A stretch of DNA of 64,000 bases from Lacticaseibacillus porcinae (GTDB lineage: Bacteria; Bacillota; Bacilli; Lactobacillales; Lactobacillaceae), in the NCBI RefSeq assembly GCF_003946305.1, contig NZ_RHNS01000001.1, positions 372,001-436,000 of the forward strand, in the 5' to 3' direction. The notes beneath the pieces are model-generated. The model searched no databases, was not told the origin of the DNA, and worked only from the letters and a program-made list of their open reading frames with translations. Shown one piece after another: positions 1 through 9,455 of the stretch (within the stretch, counting starts at the first letter, position 1; every line of letters starts with the position of its first letter). The translations under genes and the position numbers were made by a program.

Positions 1-659
1 GTGATTTTGGCATCGAGCTGCCGCAAACTCCCAGCCGCCGCATTCCGTGGATTGGCAAAAATCGCTTGCCCTTCTGCTTCACGACTGGCATTAAGTTCTG
101 CAAACGCCGATTTTGGCATGTAGCATTCGCCACGGACTTCGATATTTAGCGGTTCCGGCAAGGTTTGGGGAATGTCGGGAATGGTGCGAACGTTTTTGGT
201 GACGTCTTCGCCGATGTTCCCGTCGCCTCGTGTGGAGCCTTGAACAAGCTTGCCGTTTTCATAAACTAGCGACAATGACAAGCCGTCGATTTTGAGTTCA
301 ACGTTGTAATCAACGGATCGATCGACGCCAGCTTCTAAGCGTTCTGCCCAGCCTTGCAATTCTTCAAGGGAAAAGACATCCCCCATCGATAACATCGGGA
401 TCGGATGTGGGACTTTCGGCAAGTCATCGTCAGTGGCACCGCCGACCAGTTGTGTCGGTGAATCAGGCCGCACTAAAGCTGGGAATGCTGCTTCAAAGTC
501 TTGCAGGCGACGGTATTGCAGATCATATTCATGATCTTCAACAGTCGGTGCATCGTTGGTGTAGTATTCATCGCGCCAAGTATTTAGTTGCGCCACTAAA
601 GCGTCAACTGCGACTTGTGCGTCTGCTTGCGTGTATTCATTGATCGGCTTTTCGGCCAT
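1..659 (-). CDS. ligA: NAD-dependent DNA ligase LigA, N-terminal part
   Basis: The reverse strand is open from an ATG at 659-657 to the window edge (about 219 residues), so the gene is cut by the window. It joins nicks in DNA using NAD+. Visible features are the N-terminal Ia domain, the HPIPMLSM segment near residue 86, and the adenylylation motif KIDG with its lysine near residue 123, followed by [17 protein letters not shown] box eight bases before the ATG fixes the start. pcrA lies upstream on the same strand, the usual pcrA-ligA order in Firmicutes, but here a ~680-bp foldback repeat separates them. Identification is firm. Confidence 0.96.
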   Translation of the reverse strand, partial: MAEKPINEYTQADAQVAVDALVAQLNTWRDEYYTNDAPTVEDHEYDLQYRRLQDFEAAFPALVRPDSPTQLVGGATDDDLPKVPHPIPMLSMGDVFSLEELQGWAERLEAGVDRSVDYNVELKIDGLSLSLVYENGKLVQGSTRGDGNIGEDVTKNVRTIPDIPQTLPEPLNIEVRGECYMPKSAFAELNASREAEGQAIFANPRNAAAGSLRQLDAKI

Positions 660-706
660 CTTCAACACTCCTTCATTTGATCCTACTGATCGATTTCCTG
701 ATAAAT

Positions 707-1335
707 TCGTTGTCCGGCAGCATCAGTGTTTCATGCCGCCACCAGGCGCCAGTGGACTAGCTCCGTTTCAGAACTGAAATCATCTCTCGTGGCCGGCCGG
801 CTACAGAGATCGGCAAAAACCGCCGATGCTCTTTCGCCTAAAATCAAAGACGAAACCCGCGTCTTTGATTTTACCTGAAATATTTGCGGAGCCAGAAGCC
901 CACTGTCTCCGCAAATATTTCTGCCACGTTCGATGATTTCAGTTCCTCCACTGCGCTAGCCCACTGTCACCCGATGGCTACGAAACGCGTTATGTCAACG
1001 TTGATATCATGTTCAGTCATGTAAATAACGTCGTAACATCGTCGTATTTGATTTGTAAGCCAGTGATATTAACGTAGAAAATCTGTGGGCGGAGATAAAA
1101 AGCGTGGAGGCGGGATAGACATCAGCCGTGGGCCTCTTAGCGATTTATCGCTTAGAGGCCAGCGAGAAGGAGATCCACTCGCGGTCTTTGCGAGTTAGCT
1201 CCGACGAGCGTCATTGCGTTCCATGTCTATCCCGCCGGAACGCTTTTTATCGGAGCCCACAGCTTTTCGTGCCGGAGGCAAGTGGTATAGCAAGCTGAGA
1301 GATCAAATTCACACTCATGATGCTGGACAGCAAAA
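707..1335. repeat. Composite foldback repeat, copy A (scaffold with two hairpin cargos)
   Basis: This fills the ligA-pcrA gap and contains no gene. Read on the plus strand it is: module Y (707-760, reversed), a long hairpin cargo H1 (761-954), module L (955-1094, reversed), a second hairpin cargo H2 (1095-1249), and module X (1250-1292, reversed). Modules X, L and Y match the reverse complement of the element at 15984-16660 almost base for base. Module L carries its own inverted ends (ACGTTGATATCATG near 998; GTGATATTAACGT near 1063). The outer edges are related in inverted form: TGTCCGGCAGCATCAGTG near 711 and TGTCCAGCATCATGAGTG, read on the minus strand, near 1313-1334. Neither cargo has coding capacity. 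Function is unknown; it could be a mobile foldback unit or a structured RNA. Confidence 0.85.
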
Positions 1336-1341
1336 GTAACA

Positions 1342-3582
1342 TTACGCTTTTTTGATCGGGGCAAAGGCCGCTAACAAGCGCTTCACGCCTTGTGAGGCAA
1401 AGGCGATATCGAGTTCTTGATCATCACCTGAGCCATTGACTTTGACGACAGTCCCCATGCCCCACTTGCGATGTTCCACTTTATCGCCAGCAGTCCAACT
1501 TTCTTTGCCAGCGGCAGTCGTTGGGGTTGCGGAGATTTTCTTAGCTTTCGTCCCAACAGGATGACGTGAGTAAGTCGGCGTCACGGCACGTTGGGTGCGG
1601 TTGATAAACGGAATATCTGATTTCGGTTGGACCTGGCCGGCAGTTTCTAACAATTCAGGATCAATTTCTTCAATGAAGCGACTGGCAGGGTTGTTTTGAC
1701 GTTGACCATAAAGCATGCGGCCATAAGCATTAGAAATGAATAATTTCTTTTGGGCGCGAGTGATGCCGACGTAGGCTAAGCGACGTTCTTCTTCTAGCTG
1801 CGTTTCATCCATGGCGGCGCGACTTAATGGGAACAAGCCTTCTTCCATGCCGACCATAAAGACGACAGGGAATTCCAAGCCTTTAGCCGCATGCAACGTC
1901 ATCAAGGTGACTTCTTGGGCGTCTTCTTCAATACTATCTTGATCAGATAATAACGCCAAGTCGGCTAAAAAGTCGACAAAGATGTCTGAATCTTCTTCTT
2001 CAGGTTCATAGCGGTCGTCGAATTGCTTGGTCACTGACAGTAATTCATTCAAGTTATCAATGCGAGTGTCGGCTTCAATGTTATTGGCGGCTTTCAATGC
2101 TGGCAAATAGCCAGATTCATCTAAAATGTGCTCCATCATTTCAGTAACGGAGAAATCTTTGCGTTGAACCGCCAGCTTTTGCATCATCATGCCAAATTCT
2201 GATAAACCTTTACGAGCTTTGCCAGAAACTGGGGTGAGTTCAGCGTTTGCAGCTGCTTCCAGTAAACTCCAACCATTTTGGGTGGCGAAAGCTTCAAGCT
2301 TTTCAATGGACGTGGCGCCGATGCCGCGTTTGGGTTCGTTGACGATGCGGTTAAAGGACATATCGTCATCTGGATTGATCACCAAGCGGAAGTAGGCGAG
2401 CGCGTCGCGAATTTCTTTGCGGTCGTAGAACTTGTGGCCGCCGACCATTTTGTAAGGAATATTACTTTTGACGAAAGCTTCTTCAATGGAACGCGATTGC
2501 GCGTTGGTCCGATACAAAATCGCGAAGTCGCCGTATTTGCGATGTTCCGTTTTCATTTGCGCTTCGATTTGCTTGATCACGAAATACGCTTCATCAAGTT
2601 CTGATTGTGCGCGATAATAAGTGATCTTCTCCCCTTGAGGATTTTGCGTCCACAAGGTTTTGACTTGGCGCTTTTGGTTGTGTTTGATCACACCGTTAGC
2701 GGCATCCAGGATAGTTTTGGTGGAGCGATAGTTTTGTTCCAAAAGAATCACTTGCGCGTCTTTGTAATCTTTTTGGAAGTCCAAAATGTTTTGCATGTTG
2801 GCACCACGCCAACCGTAAATACTCTGGTCGGCATCCCCGACGACACACAAATTACGGTAGCCTTCTGCCAGCATGTGCACCAATTGGTATTGGGCTTCGT
2901 TGGTATCTTGGTATTCGTCGACGTGAATGTATTGGAATTTACGTTGGTAGAATTCCAAGGTTTCTTTATCTTGTTGGAACAATTGAATGGTCATCATGAT
3001 CAAATCATCGAAATCTAACGCTTGATCGCCGCGCATCCGCTTTTGATATTCACGGTAGACGTCTGCGGTGATTTTTTCGATCGGGCCAGCTGCTTGTTTT
3101 TGATAGTCATCTGGGGTCAATAAATCGTTCTTCGCATTGGAAATTGTTGATAAAATGCCTTTAGGATCATAACGCTTAGGATCGAGGTTGAGATCCGCTA
3201 AAATATGCTTCACCAGTGTCAGCTGTTCTGCAGGATCAGCGATGGTAAAGGCGCGGTTCATCCCAAGTTTTTCAATGTCGCGGCGCAAGATCCGCACACA
3301 TAGCGCATGGAACGTGGAAACCCACACGTCACGGGCAACTTCTGCATCAAGCAAACCGCCGACACGTTCTTTCATTTCTCGCGCAGCCTTGTTAGTAAAG
3401 GTGATCGCCAGGATCCGCCAAGGGTTCACGTTTTTTTCTTCGATCAAATAAGCAATACGGTGGGTCAAGACTCGCGTTTTACCCGAACCGGCCCCAGCCA
3501 TGATCAGTACAGGGCCTTCAGTTGCCAGTACCGCCTCAGTTTGCTTGTCGTTCATGCCGTCCAACATTGGAACAGTCGCCAT
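1342..3582 (-). CDS. pcrA: ATP-dependent DNA helicase PcrA (UvrD/Rep family)
   Basis: Superfamily 1A 3'-5' helicase for repair and plasmid replication, 746 residues, the usual PcrA length. The protein shows Walker A AGAGSGKT (residues 29-36), the Q-motif MNDKQTEAV ahead of it, motif II VDEYQDTN, motif III QSIYGWRGA, motif IV EQNYRSTKTIL, motif V TLMTLHAAKGLEFPVVF and motif VI EERRLAYVGITRAQ. The C-terminal tail ends in the Tudor-like fold typical of PcrA (GDKVEHRKWGMGTVV). An AAAGGA site precedes the ATG. ligA follows downstream after the foldback repeat. Confidence 0.97.
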   Translation of the reverse strand: MATVPMLDGMNDKQTEAVLATEGPVLIMAGAGSGKTRVLTHRIAYLIEEKNVNPWRILAITFTNKAAREMKERVGGLLDAEVARDVWVSTFHALCVRILRRDIEKLGMNRAFTIADPAEQLTLVKHILADLNLDPKRYDPKGILSTISNAKNDLLTPDDYQKQAAGPIEKITADVYREYQKRMRGDQALDFDDLIMMTIQLFQQDKETLEFYQRKFQYIHVDEYQDTNEAQYQLVHMLAEGYRNLCVVGDADQSIYGWRGANMQNILDFQKDYKDAQVILLEQNYRSTKTILDAANGVIKHNQKRQVKTLWTQNPQGEKITYYRAQSELDEAYFVIKQIEAQMKTEHRKYGDFAILYRTNAQSRSIEEAFVKSNIPYKMVGGHKFYDRKEIRDALAYFRLVINPDDDMSFNRIVNEPKRGIGATSIEKLEAFATQNGWSLLEAAANAELTPVSGKARKGLSEFGMMMQKLAVQRKDFSVTEMMEHILDESGYLPALKAANNIEADTRIDNLNELLSVTKQFDDRYEPEEEDSDIFVDFLADLALLSDQDSIEEDAQEVTLMTLHAAKGLEFPVVFMVGMEEGLFPLSRAAMDETQLEEERRLAYVGITRAQKKLFISNAYGRMLYGQRQNNPASRFIEEIDPELLETAGQVQPKSDIPFINRTQRAVTPTYSRHPVGTKAKKISATPTTAAGKESWTAGDKVEHRKWGMGTVVKVNGSGDDQELDIAFASQGVKRLLAAFAPIKKA

Positions 3583-3734
3583 GGAATTATCGTCCTTTCG
3601 TCATACAGTCAGTTGTATCAATTGTACCAAAAAACTCATCGGCTTAACAGGGAAACGAACGTGTGTACGCAGCTATTCTTAATGATTATAATTGCGACTT
3701 TCAGGCTTTGAACCGACAATCGTTTTCACCCCAA

Positions 3735-3764
3735 TAAAAAAGAAGCCGAAATCGGCTTCTTTTT
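3735..3764 (-). terminator. Rho-independent terminator of the sugar locus
   Basis: The stem AAGAAGCCGA/TCGGCTTCTT is followed by a T run on the minus strand. It lies directly after the stop of the GPH transporter at 3768 and closes the hydrolase-transporter operon. Confidence 0.85.
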
Positions 3765-3767
3765 CAG

Positions 3768-5144
3768 TCAGTGTGTGTTGCTCATGTTTTTTAATTCTGA
3801 ACGAATCTTTGGCGCCTTTTTGTCTAAATCGTAAAAGAGCATCAACACGATCATGATGACCACGACAACGATTGGAATCCAAATAAAGGCATTGACAATG
3901 GTGCTGACTGTTTGCGCAGATTGTTTTGCCAACGTGCCATCGTAATTTGAGAAAGCTAAGATCCAAGCAACCATTGCGCTTGACAAGCCCATCCCAATTT
4001 TCATGGAAAAGCTATTGGCAGAGAATACTAAACCATCAGTGCGAAGGCCAAATCGCCATTCTCCGTAATCGATCACATCAGTCAACATCGGATTAGTGGC
4101 AGCCGTCATCGGAATCGTTCCGATCATCCGGATCAAAATGCTGATAATCATAAGCGTTTTACTGTAAGGATTGATCAGCATTAACAAACTACCAGGAATC
4201 ACGAGGATCAAGCCTGCAACGGTTGCATTTCGCTTACCCAACTTACGAACAATCGGTTCTGAAAATGGCAAACCGACGGCAACTGGTAAAACTGTTGCAA
4301 CGCCAAGTAACGAAAGTAAATTGGAATCATTCAACACATATTTGGCAATATAGGCGTTCATCCCATTGGCAACGCCGTTATAAAGCCAATTCACCAAGCC
4401 AAACGCCGTTGTTAACCACCAATATTTATTTTTAAACAAGGCGTTGAACTGGCGCTTAACGCTGACATGTGGCGTGTTCTCACTTTGTTTAATGACAGGC
4501 TTTACACGTTCTTTAGTGAACTTAAACGTAAAGTAATAGCCAAATGGAATTAAAACGCCGATTGTACCAAATAAAACAAACCATCCAGTAGCAGAGCCTG
4601 CCGGAAACAAATTGATGATTGGCATCCCAATGATCGACAACAACATCGAAGCGACATTAGCAGTCGTCATGCGAAAAATATTTAATTTCGTGCGTTCATC
4701 TGAGTTACTCGTGATTAGCGAATTCATCGACCCATAGGGAATATTGACGGCTGAATAAAAGAAATTAACAATGAAGTAAATGCCAAAGGCGTAGATCAAT
4801 GCTAATTTGCCATCTCCAAATGGATTGGTAAACAGCAAAATGAAACTGATCCCAAACGCGATCCCGCCAAATAACACCCACGGTCGCGCTTTACCGAACT
4901 TGGTATGCGTCCGATCCACCAAAATACCAACAATAATATCCCAAACCGCAATGATAAATCGGACGGATAATAGGATAATGGCAGCCGTCGCTGCCTTGAT
5001 CCCAACCACGTCGGTATAAAACATCGTTAAGTATGTCGCCATCGCGTTATAAGCGATACTCGTCCAAAAATCGCCCATCCCAAAGGCAAATTTTTCTAGG
5101 AACTTTGGTCGATAATCACTTTCATCATTCACCTTCGCTACCAT
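3768..5144 (-). CDS. GPH-family sugar:cation symporter (MFS)
   Basis: A 458-residue membrane protein with about 12 hydrophobic segments. The loop after helix 2 reads DRTHTKFGKARPWVLFG, the signature of the glycoside-pentoside-hexuronide family, which takes up glycosides with H+ or Na+. The start overlaps the end of the upstream hydrolase by 20 bases and has its own AAAGGAGG site, so the two genes form one translationally coupled unit. The partner is a DUF4038-type glycosidase and the locus has a LacI repressor with facing operators, so it probably imports the glycoside that the hydrolase cleaves in the cytoplasm. The substrate cannot be read from the sequence. Confidence 0.88.
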   Translation of the reverse strand: MVAKVNDESDYRPKFLEKFAFGMGDFWTSIAYNAMATYLTMFYTDVVGIKAATAAIILLSVRFIIAVWDIIVGILVDRTHTKFGKARPWVLFGGIAFGISFILLFTNPFGDGKLALIYAFGIYFIVNFFYSAVNIPYGSMNSLITSNSDERTKLNIFRMTTANVASMLLSIIGMPIINLFPAGSATGWFVLFGTIGVLIPFGYYFTFKFTKERVKPVIKQSENTPHVSVKRQFNALFKNKYWWLTTAFGLVNWLYNGVANGMNAYIAKYVLNDSNLLSLLGVATVLPVAVGLPFSEPIVRKLGKRNATVAGLILVIPGSLLMLINPYSKTLMIISILIRMIGTIPMTAATNPMLTDVIDYGEWRFGLRTDGLVFSANSFSMKIGMGLSSAMVAWILAFSNYDGTLAKQSAQTVSTIVNAFIWIPIVVVVIMIVLMLFYDLDKKAPKIRSELKNMSNTH

Positions 5145-6696
5145 GACGGTCGCCTCCTTTCACCGTCAGCAACAGCGCTTGATATTTACCTGCAGGCATT
5201 TCAAACCATTTCGACTGGTCTAACACTGGTTCAAAATCTGTGATCGTCATATTCCATGTATTCACAAGCTGTGCCGTATACTGCTTACCTGATGCGAGAA
5301 ATGGTAAATTCTCAAATCGCGGTTGACTGGTTCCAAAGTAAATCACGACATGAGATTGATCTCGAGACTGTCCAGCGTACAATTCCCAATCCGCAGTTTG
5401 AATACCGATAGGCTCAACGTCGCTTAATTGATTCTTTGCAAAGAGGTCCGCTAAAAAGTTGATCCGTTTATAACTTTCGCCATGCAGCTGACCGCCATGG
5501 GCCCACCAAATCGGACGATCCGTATTGGGACGATCGAGATAGGTTTCACCATGTGTTGCATAAGCACCATGCGCCATTAATTTCCAGAAACTGTCAACGA
5601 GATCTTCTGCCGACATATCGCCCCAGCCCATTTCAATATTACCTTCATATCGACATTCATCGAAAATCACCGGTTTTTGATAGTCATTTTGCCACTGGAC
5701 TGCCATGTAAAGTGAATAGTTTTGCAAACTCAAATGAGTGATCCACGGTTTTGAGTAATCGTACCAGTTGCTGGTATTGAGTTGATGACGCGGTACATCA
5801 TAGAAATTATGAATGGAAAGCAGGTGGTTTGAAGGATCTTCTTGATGGACCATTTGCCCAATCTCATCCCACTCTCCCAATTGAATTTGATCATACATCG
5901 CCATCAGATCATACTCATTGGCCAACGACCACCAAACGTTTTTGTAGCTTGCTAGCCGGGCAACGATGTATTTGATATAACGCATGTTGGCATCATGACC
6001 CATCCGAGCAAATCCCCAATGATCATACGGATGAAATAAGATCAAATCGGCTTGAATTCCCAGTTGATCTAATTGTGCGATGCGCTGTTCAAGATGCTGA
6101 AAATATTTAGGATTGAACTTTTCAAAATCAAAATGAATTTGATCTGGCGCAACTTCCCAGTCATCAAAGGTAAATGGATGGTCGCTTGGTGTTTGAGTCC
6201 CAACATAAGGATAGGACTGAGGTTCGGCAGTATTGTAATTGTAAAACTTCGGAAAAACAGTCATGCGTACTTTGTTAAATTCATTGGCTTCCAGGGTGTT
6301 CAAGGTGTCTTCTTGAACAGATTCAGGTTGAAACGCCCAAGCATAGGCAGTCGTGCCGATCGGCATGTAAGGTGACCCATCGGCATAGCGAAAGCTCGTA
6401 CGGTTGTATACAACGACCGGTCCATGATTGTTGCCAGTTGCAGCAACGACTTCAAACTGTCCATGCTGGTGATCCAGTTGGGCAACATTAGACTGAGTTG
6501 TGTAAGACCAGGTCCCTACGACATCAGCCATAAACCGAAAAACATAGGTTCCATCGCCATCATAAAAGCCTCGAACAGTGCGACGTTCGTTCTCATGTTG
6601 TAAGATCGCAAAAAAATCTACGTCGACGAAAGGGTTACCAGTGGTTGGTCCTTGGAATGTGAATTCGTTTTTTTGCCATTGTTCAATTGTGTTCAT
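5125..6696 (-). CDS. DUF5060/DUF4038-type glycoside hydrolase
   Basis: A 523-residue protein without a signal peptide. The N-terminal ~90 residues form a beta-rich DUF5060-like domain (FVDVDFFAILQ, VRGFYDGDGTYVFRFM). A TIM barrel of the DUF4038/apiosidase-like type follows (GTTAYAWAFQ, KVRMTVFPKFYNYN, DLILFHPYDHWGFARM). Likely acid/base and nucleophile glutamates are in SLANEYDLM and VIFDECRYEGN. The C-terminal beta domain resembles DUF5605. The start has GGAGGATACCTG before the ATG. It is transcribed away from the LacI gene, with operators between them, and is coupled to a GPH transporter. The substrate is unknown; related enzymes act on plant or bacterial side-chain glycosides. Confidence 0.85.
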   Translation of the reverse strand: MNTIEQWQKNEFTFQGPTTGNPFVDVDFFAILQHENERRTVRGFYDGDGTYVFRFMADVVGTWSYTTQSNVAQLDHQHGQFEVVAATGNNHGPVVVYNRTSFRYADGSPYMPIGTTAYAWAFQPESVQEDTLNTLEANEFNKVRMTVFPKFYNYNTAEPQSYPYVGTQTPSDHPFTFDDWEVAPDQIHFDFEKFNPKYFQHLEQRIAQLDQLGIQADLILFHPYDHWGFARMGHDANMRYIKYIVARLASYKNVWWSLANEYDLMAMYDQIQLGEWDEIGQMVHQEDPSNHLLSIHNFYDVPRHQLNTSNWYDYSKPWITHLSLQNYSLYMAVQWQNDYQKPVIFDECRYEGNIEMGWGDMSAEDLVDSFWKLMAHGAYATHGETYLDRPNTDRPIWWAHGGQLHGESYKRINFLADLFAKNQLSDVEPIGIQTADWELYAGQSRDQSHVVIYFGTSQPRFENLPFLASGKQYTAQLVNTWNMTITDFEPVLDQSKWFEMPAGKYQALLLTVKGGDRHGSEGE

Positions 6697-6723
6697 CAGG
6701 TATCCTCCGAGTGTTTGCTTTTT

Positions 6724-6739
6724 GCGTAACCGGTTACGC
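6724..6739. promoter_or_regulatory. LacI-family operator 1
   Basis: Perfect palindrome GCGTAACCGGTTACGC, centred on a CG step as LacI/GalR operators are. It sits about 30 bases before the hydrolase ATG and downstream of the likely minus-strand promoter, so repressor bound here would block the catabolic operon. Confidence 0.8.
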
Positions 6740-6802
6740 TCTTTGGAACACGTTTACAATACATCCAATATAATCAAAGGTCAACAACTTTTTAAAAATA
6801 AT

Positions 6803-6814
6803 GTAACGGGTTAC
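6803..6814. promoter_or_regulatory. LacI-family operator 2
   Basis: GTAACGGGTTAC is a near-palindromic second copy of the same operator, 50 bases before the regulator ATG. Together with the site at 6724 it suggests both autoregulation and repression of the divergent operon, possibly by looping over about 77 bases. Confidence 0.75.
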
Positions 6815-6864
6815 CCAAAAGATTGTGGTATACTGGCAATATCAAATTCAAAGGACCTTTAATC

Positions 6865-7848
6865 ATGCCGACTATTCACGATATTGCCGATTTAGCAGGT
6901 GTCTCAGTGGCAACTGTATCGCGTGTACTGAATCACACTGGACGCGTCAGCGATAAAACCCGTGACAAAATCAACGCCATCATCAAACAAACCAACTATG
7001 TTCCGAATCAAGCCGCTCGTACGTTATATCAAAAACGTTCCGGTTTGATCGGCGTCATCATTCCTGACTTAAATAACCCTTTTTACGCGGATGTGGTCAC
7101 TGCAATTGACGCCACGTTACAACAATCAGGCTATCGGATTCTACTGGCAGTAAACACCGGTGCAAATCAAACGAAATATGATGAATCAATCGCCGCATTT
7201 GAGCAAAATAATGTCGATGGGATCATTTCTTCGGATTTTTCAATTACACCAACTAATACGCCAACCAAGCCATTGGTTCTGTTTAACAGTGGCTTGATCG
7301 ACGACAATATTAATCGAGTGGTTGTCGACAATTATTCAGGTGGACAGCTAGCTGCAAAGACGTTGATCAAGTCCGGTGCCCAAAAGGTGGTCATTCAACA
7401 CGGCCCCCTTAGCCTGCCACCAATTCGTGAACGGTTTGAAGGTGCGGTTGCAGCACTCACACATGCACACCTTGACTATGAGATCCAGCTTGTCTCAGAT
7501 TTCACATTAGATGCGGCGCGCTCAGCCGCGGAAGCTTTGTTTACAACCTTTCATGATTTTGATGCTGTGATTGCGGCTAACGATATTCACGCTTTGACGA
7601 TTGCCCAACAGGCGCAGGCTAACCAGATCAAGATTCCACAAGCGCTGCAAATTGTCGGGTTTGATGGCAGTTTGTATGCTGAAGTCAGTCAACCAAGCCT
7701 CACCACCGTTGATCAGCATGCCTCGACGGTCGGCACGACCGCTGGTGAATTTATCGTCGACTTGATTAAACATCACTCATCAGCCGCCCATCCACTTCGG
7801 CTGGTGAAGCCTTCAGTCCGGCTAAGAGAATCCACCATGCCCCAATAA
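6865..7848 (+). CDS. LacI-family transcriptional repressor
   Basis: A 327-residue regulator. The N-terminus MPTIHDIADLAGVSVATVSR is a canonical LacI helix-turn-helix, followed by the hinge YVPNQAARTL and a periplasmic-binding-protein-like core (IGVIIPDLNNPFYADVV, ANDIHALTIAQQAQ, IVGFDGSLYAEVSQPSLTTV). The ATG at 6865 is chosen over an in-frame codon at 6823 because the helix-turn-helix begins there and an AAAGGA site lies 9 bases upstream. It is divergent from the hydrolase/transporter operon, with operators at 6724 and 6803. The inducer is probably the sugar released by the locus. Confidence 0.92.
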   Translation: MPTIHDIADLAGVSVATVSRVLNHTGRVSDKTRDKINAIIKQTNYVPNQAARTLYQKRSGLIGVIIPDLNNPFYADVVTAIDATLQQSGYRILLAVNTGANQTKYDESIAAFEQNNVDGIISSDFSITPTNTPTKPLVLFNSGLIDDNINRVVVDNYSGGQLAAKTLIKSGAQKVVIQHGPLSLPPIRERFEGAVAALTHAHLDYEIQLVSDFTLDAARSAAEALFTTFHDFDAVIAANDIHALTIAQQAQANQIKIPQALQIVGFDGSLYAEVSQPSLTTVDQHASTVGTTAGEFIVDLIKHHSSAAHPLRLVKPSVRLRESTMPQ

Positions 7849-7899
7849 CACTTTCCATGATCACAGACTGGCAACTACTTGACCTTTCGTTGACGCAAT

Positions 7900-7934
7900 A
7901 AAACACCTGAACAGACAGCCTGTTCAGGTGTTTT
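7900..7934. terminator. Bidirectional terminator
   Basis: AAAACACCTGAACA pairs with TGTTCAGGTGTTTT around a 7-base loop. It serves the convergent LacI gene (ending 7848) and the DUF438 gene (ending 7938). Confidence 0.88.
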
Positions 7935-7937
7935 AGG

Positions 7938-9455
7938 TTAATCTCCCAACCGCTTTTCGCCGTCGAGTTTTTGAATTTCAGAAATATCTTGGGTGACTTC
8001 TAAGCAACCAAGGTAATTGCGTTCTGGATCGCGGATCGCAAAGTAGCGAATATAAATCATTTTCTCGCCATGCAAATTGATCCAAAAGTCAGCGTGATCT
8101 TCACGGCCTGCATGAAAATCACTTAAGATCTTCTCTACTTTATCCACTGACTTCGGTGGATGACAATCTTTGACTAAGCGACCGATCACGGCGGTCGTTC
8201 GTGGAAAGACGCGTTCGCCAGAATCTGAGAACCAACGCACGGTATCGGTGTCATCAACAAAGGTTAAGTCTAAAGGCAACAAGCGCAACACATTGGTCAG
8301 TTGATCAAGATCCATTGCCCCTGTTGGCAACAACACGCGAGCGGGATGGATCCCGTCAATTTCAATGCGGCCAGTGTCTGTGCCAGAAGTCGCTGCCCCA
8401 AACACATCAGGACCAACGTGGCGGCGTTTAGGCTTTTGGACGGAAATCGATGGTTTGTGAACGTCGTTGTCGCCGTCATCAGTTTTCGCAGCTTGTAACT
8501 TGGCCAAAGTTTCCGCAGGCGCTGTTGGCATCGGCACCCCTTGATGAATTTCTTTGAGGACGTCACGATCACTTGGTTGTGGCGTGCGATCAGAAGCTAA
8601 ATTCTGAGACTTCGCCAAGTCTTCTGCCATCGCGTTGAGTTCTGCCGCCATTTTCGACGGCTTAGGCTTCACCGCCAATTCTGCTTCCGTTGGTTGCCAA
8701 GGTAACGGTTGTGCGATCAACGTATAGCCGATGGCATCAGATTCGCTTTGGATCATCGCCCAATCCGCAGCAGTGAAAATCTCCAAGTCCATCGGCAACA
8801 TGATTTCTTCTTCTTTAAAGACCATTTCGTCGACTTCTTTGGCAGCTTTTTCGATGGAGGCTTCAATGTCATAAGCATCAGGCGTCGGCATGGTGTTCAC
8901 CAATTTCAATGCGGCTTTGATCCAGCCGCGGATCTCATCATCAACGCCCCACATCACTTTCGGCGGTGCGGTGATGCCGTATTTCGTCATCAATGGGAAA
9001 ATGAGATTTTCTTTCCGCAAGTAATGTTTGTCGATGGTCATTAAATCAGCGAGCGCATGTTGCATTCGCGTCAATAATTCCGGATCAGACCCAGCTTGTT
9101 GCCACTTCTTTAACGTTGGTAACAATTCGTCGTTGAGCAAACTCATGATCACCGTATTTTCCAGTTTCAACACCTGCACTGGGTGACCAGGAATTTCTTC
9201 AGTCGGCGTCTTGGTGTTGTTGTTGATCTTCCCACGAAACACTGCCGCGTGGACATTACACAAGGTTTGAATTTCCATTGGGTTGAGGCCCGTGGCAATC
9301 AGTTGCCGTTCGGCGTTAGTGATCTCCGAAACATCCACTTGATCAAAAGTTTCATCAAAAATCTTTTTGGCTTCTTCAAATGACCCACCGTTATGCAACA
9401 TTTGGAGGATCTGAACGATTTTTTTCTGGCGGTCTACTGCATGTGATTCAGTCAT
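7938..9455 (-). CDS. DUF438 protein with hemerythrin-like and PAS domains
   Basis: 505 residues. An N-terminal DUF438 region is followed by a hemerythrin-type four-helix bundle with HPVQVLKLEN, HYLRKENLIFP and EEEIMLP, which supply the iron ligands of this family. A low-complexity linker (~265-340) leads to a C-terminal PAS-like domain with the family motif RLVKDCHPPKSVDKVEKIL. Such proteins are thought to sense oxygen, NO or redox state through a di-iron site; no output domain is visible. The start overlaps the upstream DUF1858 gene by 8 bases, so the two are co-translated. Family assignment is strong; the physiological role is inferred. Confidence 0.88.
   Translation of the reverse strand: MTESHAVDRQKKIVQILQMLHNGGSFEEAKKIFDETFDQVDVSEITNAERQLIATGLNPMEIQTLCNVHAAVFRGKINNNTKTPTEEIPGHPVQVLKLENTVIMSLLNDELLPTLKKWQQAGSDPELLTRMQHALADLMTIDKHYLRKENLIFPLMTKYGITAPPKVMWGVDDEIRGWIKAALKLVNTMPTPDAYDIEASIEKAAKEVDEMVFKEEEIMLPMDLEIFTAADWAMIQSESDAIGYTLIAQPLPWQPTEAELAVKPKPSKMAAELNAMAEDLAKSQNLASDRTPQPSDRDVLKEIHQGVPMPTAPAETLAKLQAAKTDDGDNDVHKPSISVQKPKRRHVGPDVFGAATSGTDTGRIEIDGIHPARVLLPTGAMDLDQLTNVLRLLPLDLTFVDDTDTVRWFSDSGERVFPRTTAVIGRLVKDCHPPKSVDKVEKILSDFHAGREDHADFWINLHGEKMIYIRYFAIRDPERNYLGCLEVTQDISEIQKLDGEKRLGD

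Noticed and set aside
2605-3018. Plus-strand open frames inside pcrA, including a 137-residue one
   Set aside because: They are antisense shadows of a highly conserved gene, without ribosome binding sites or recognisable domains.
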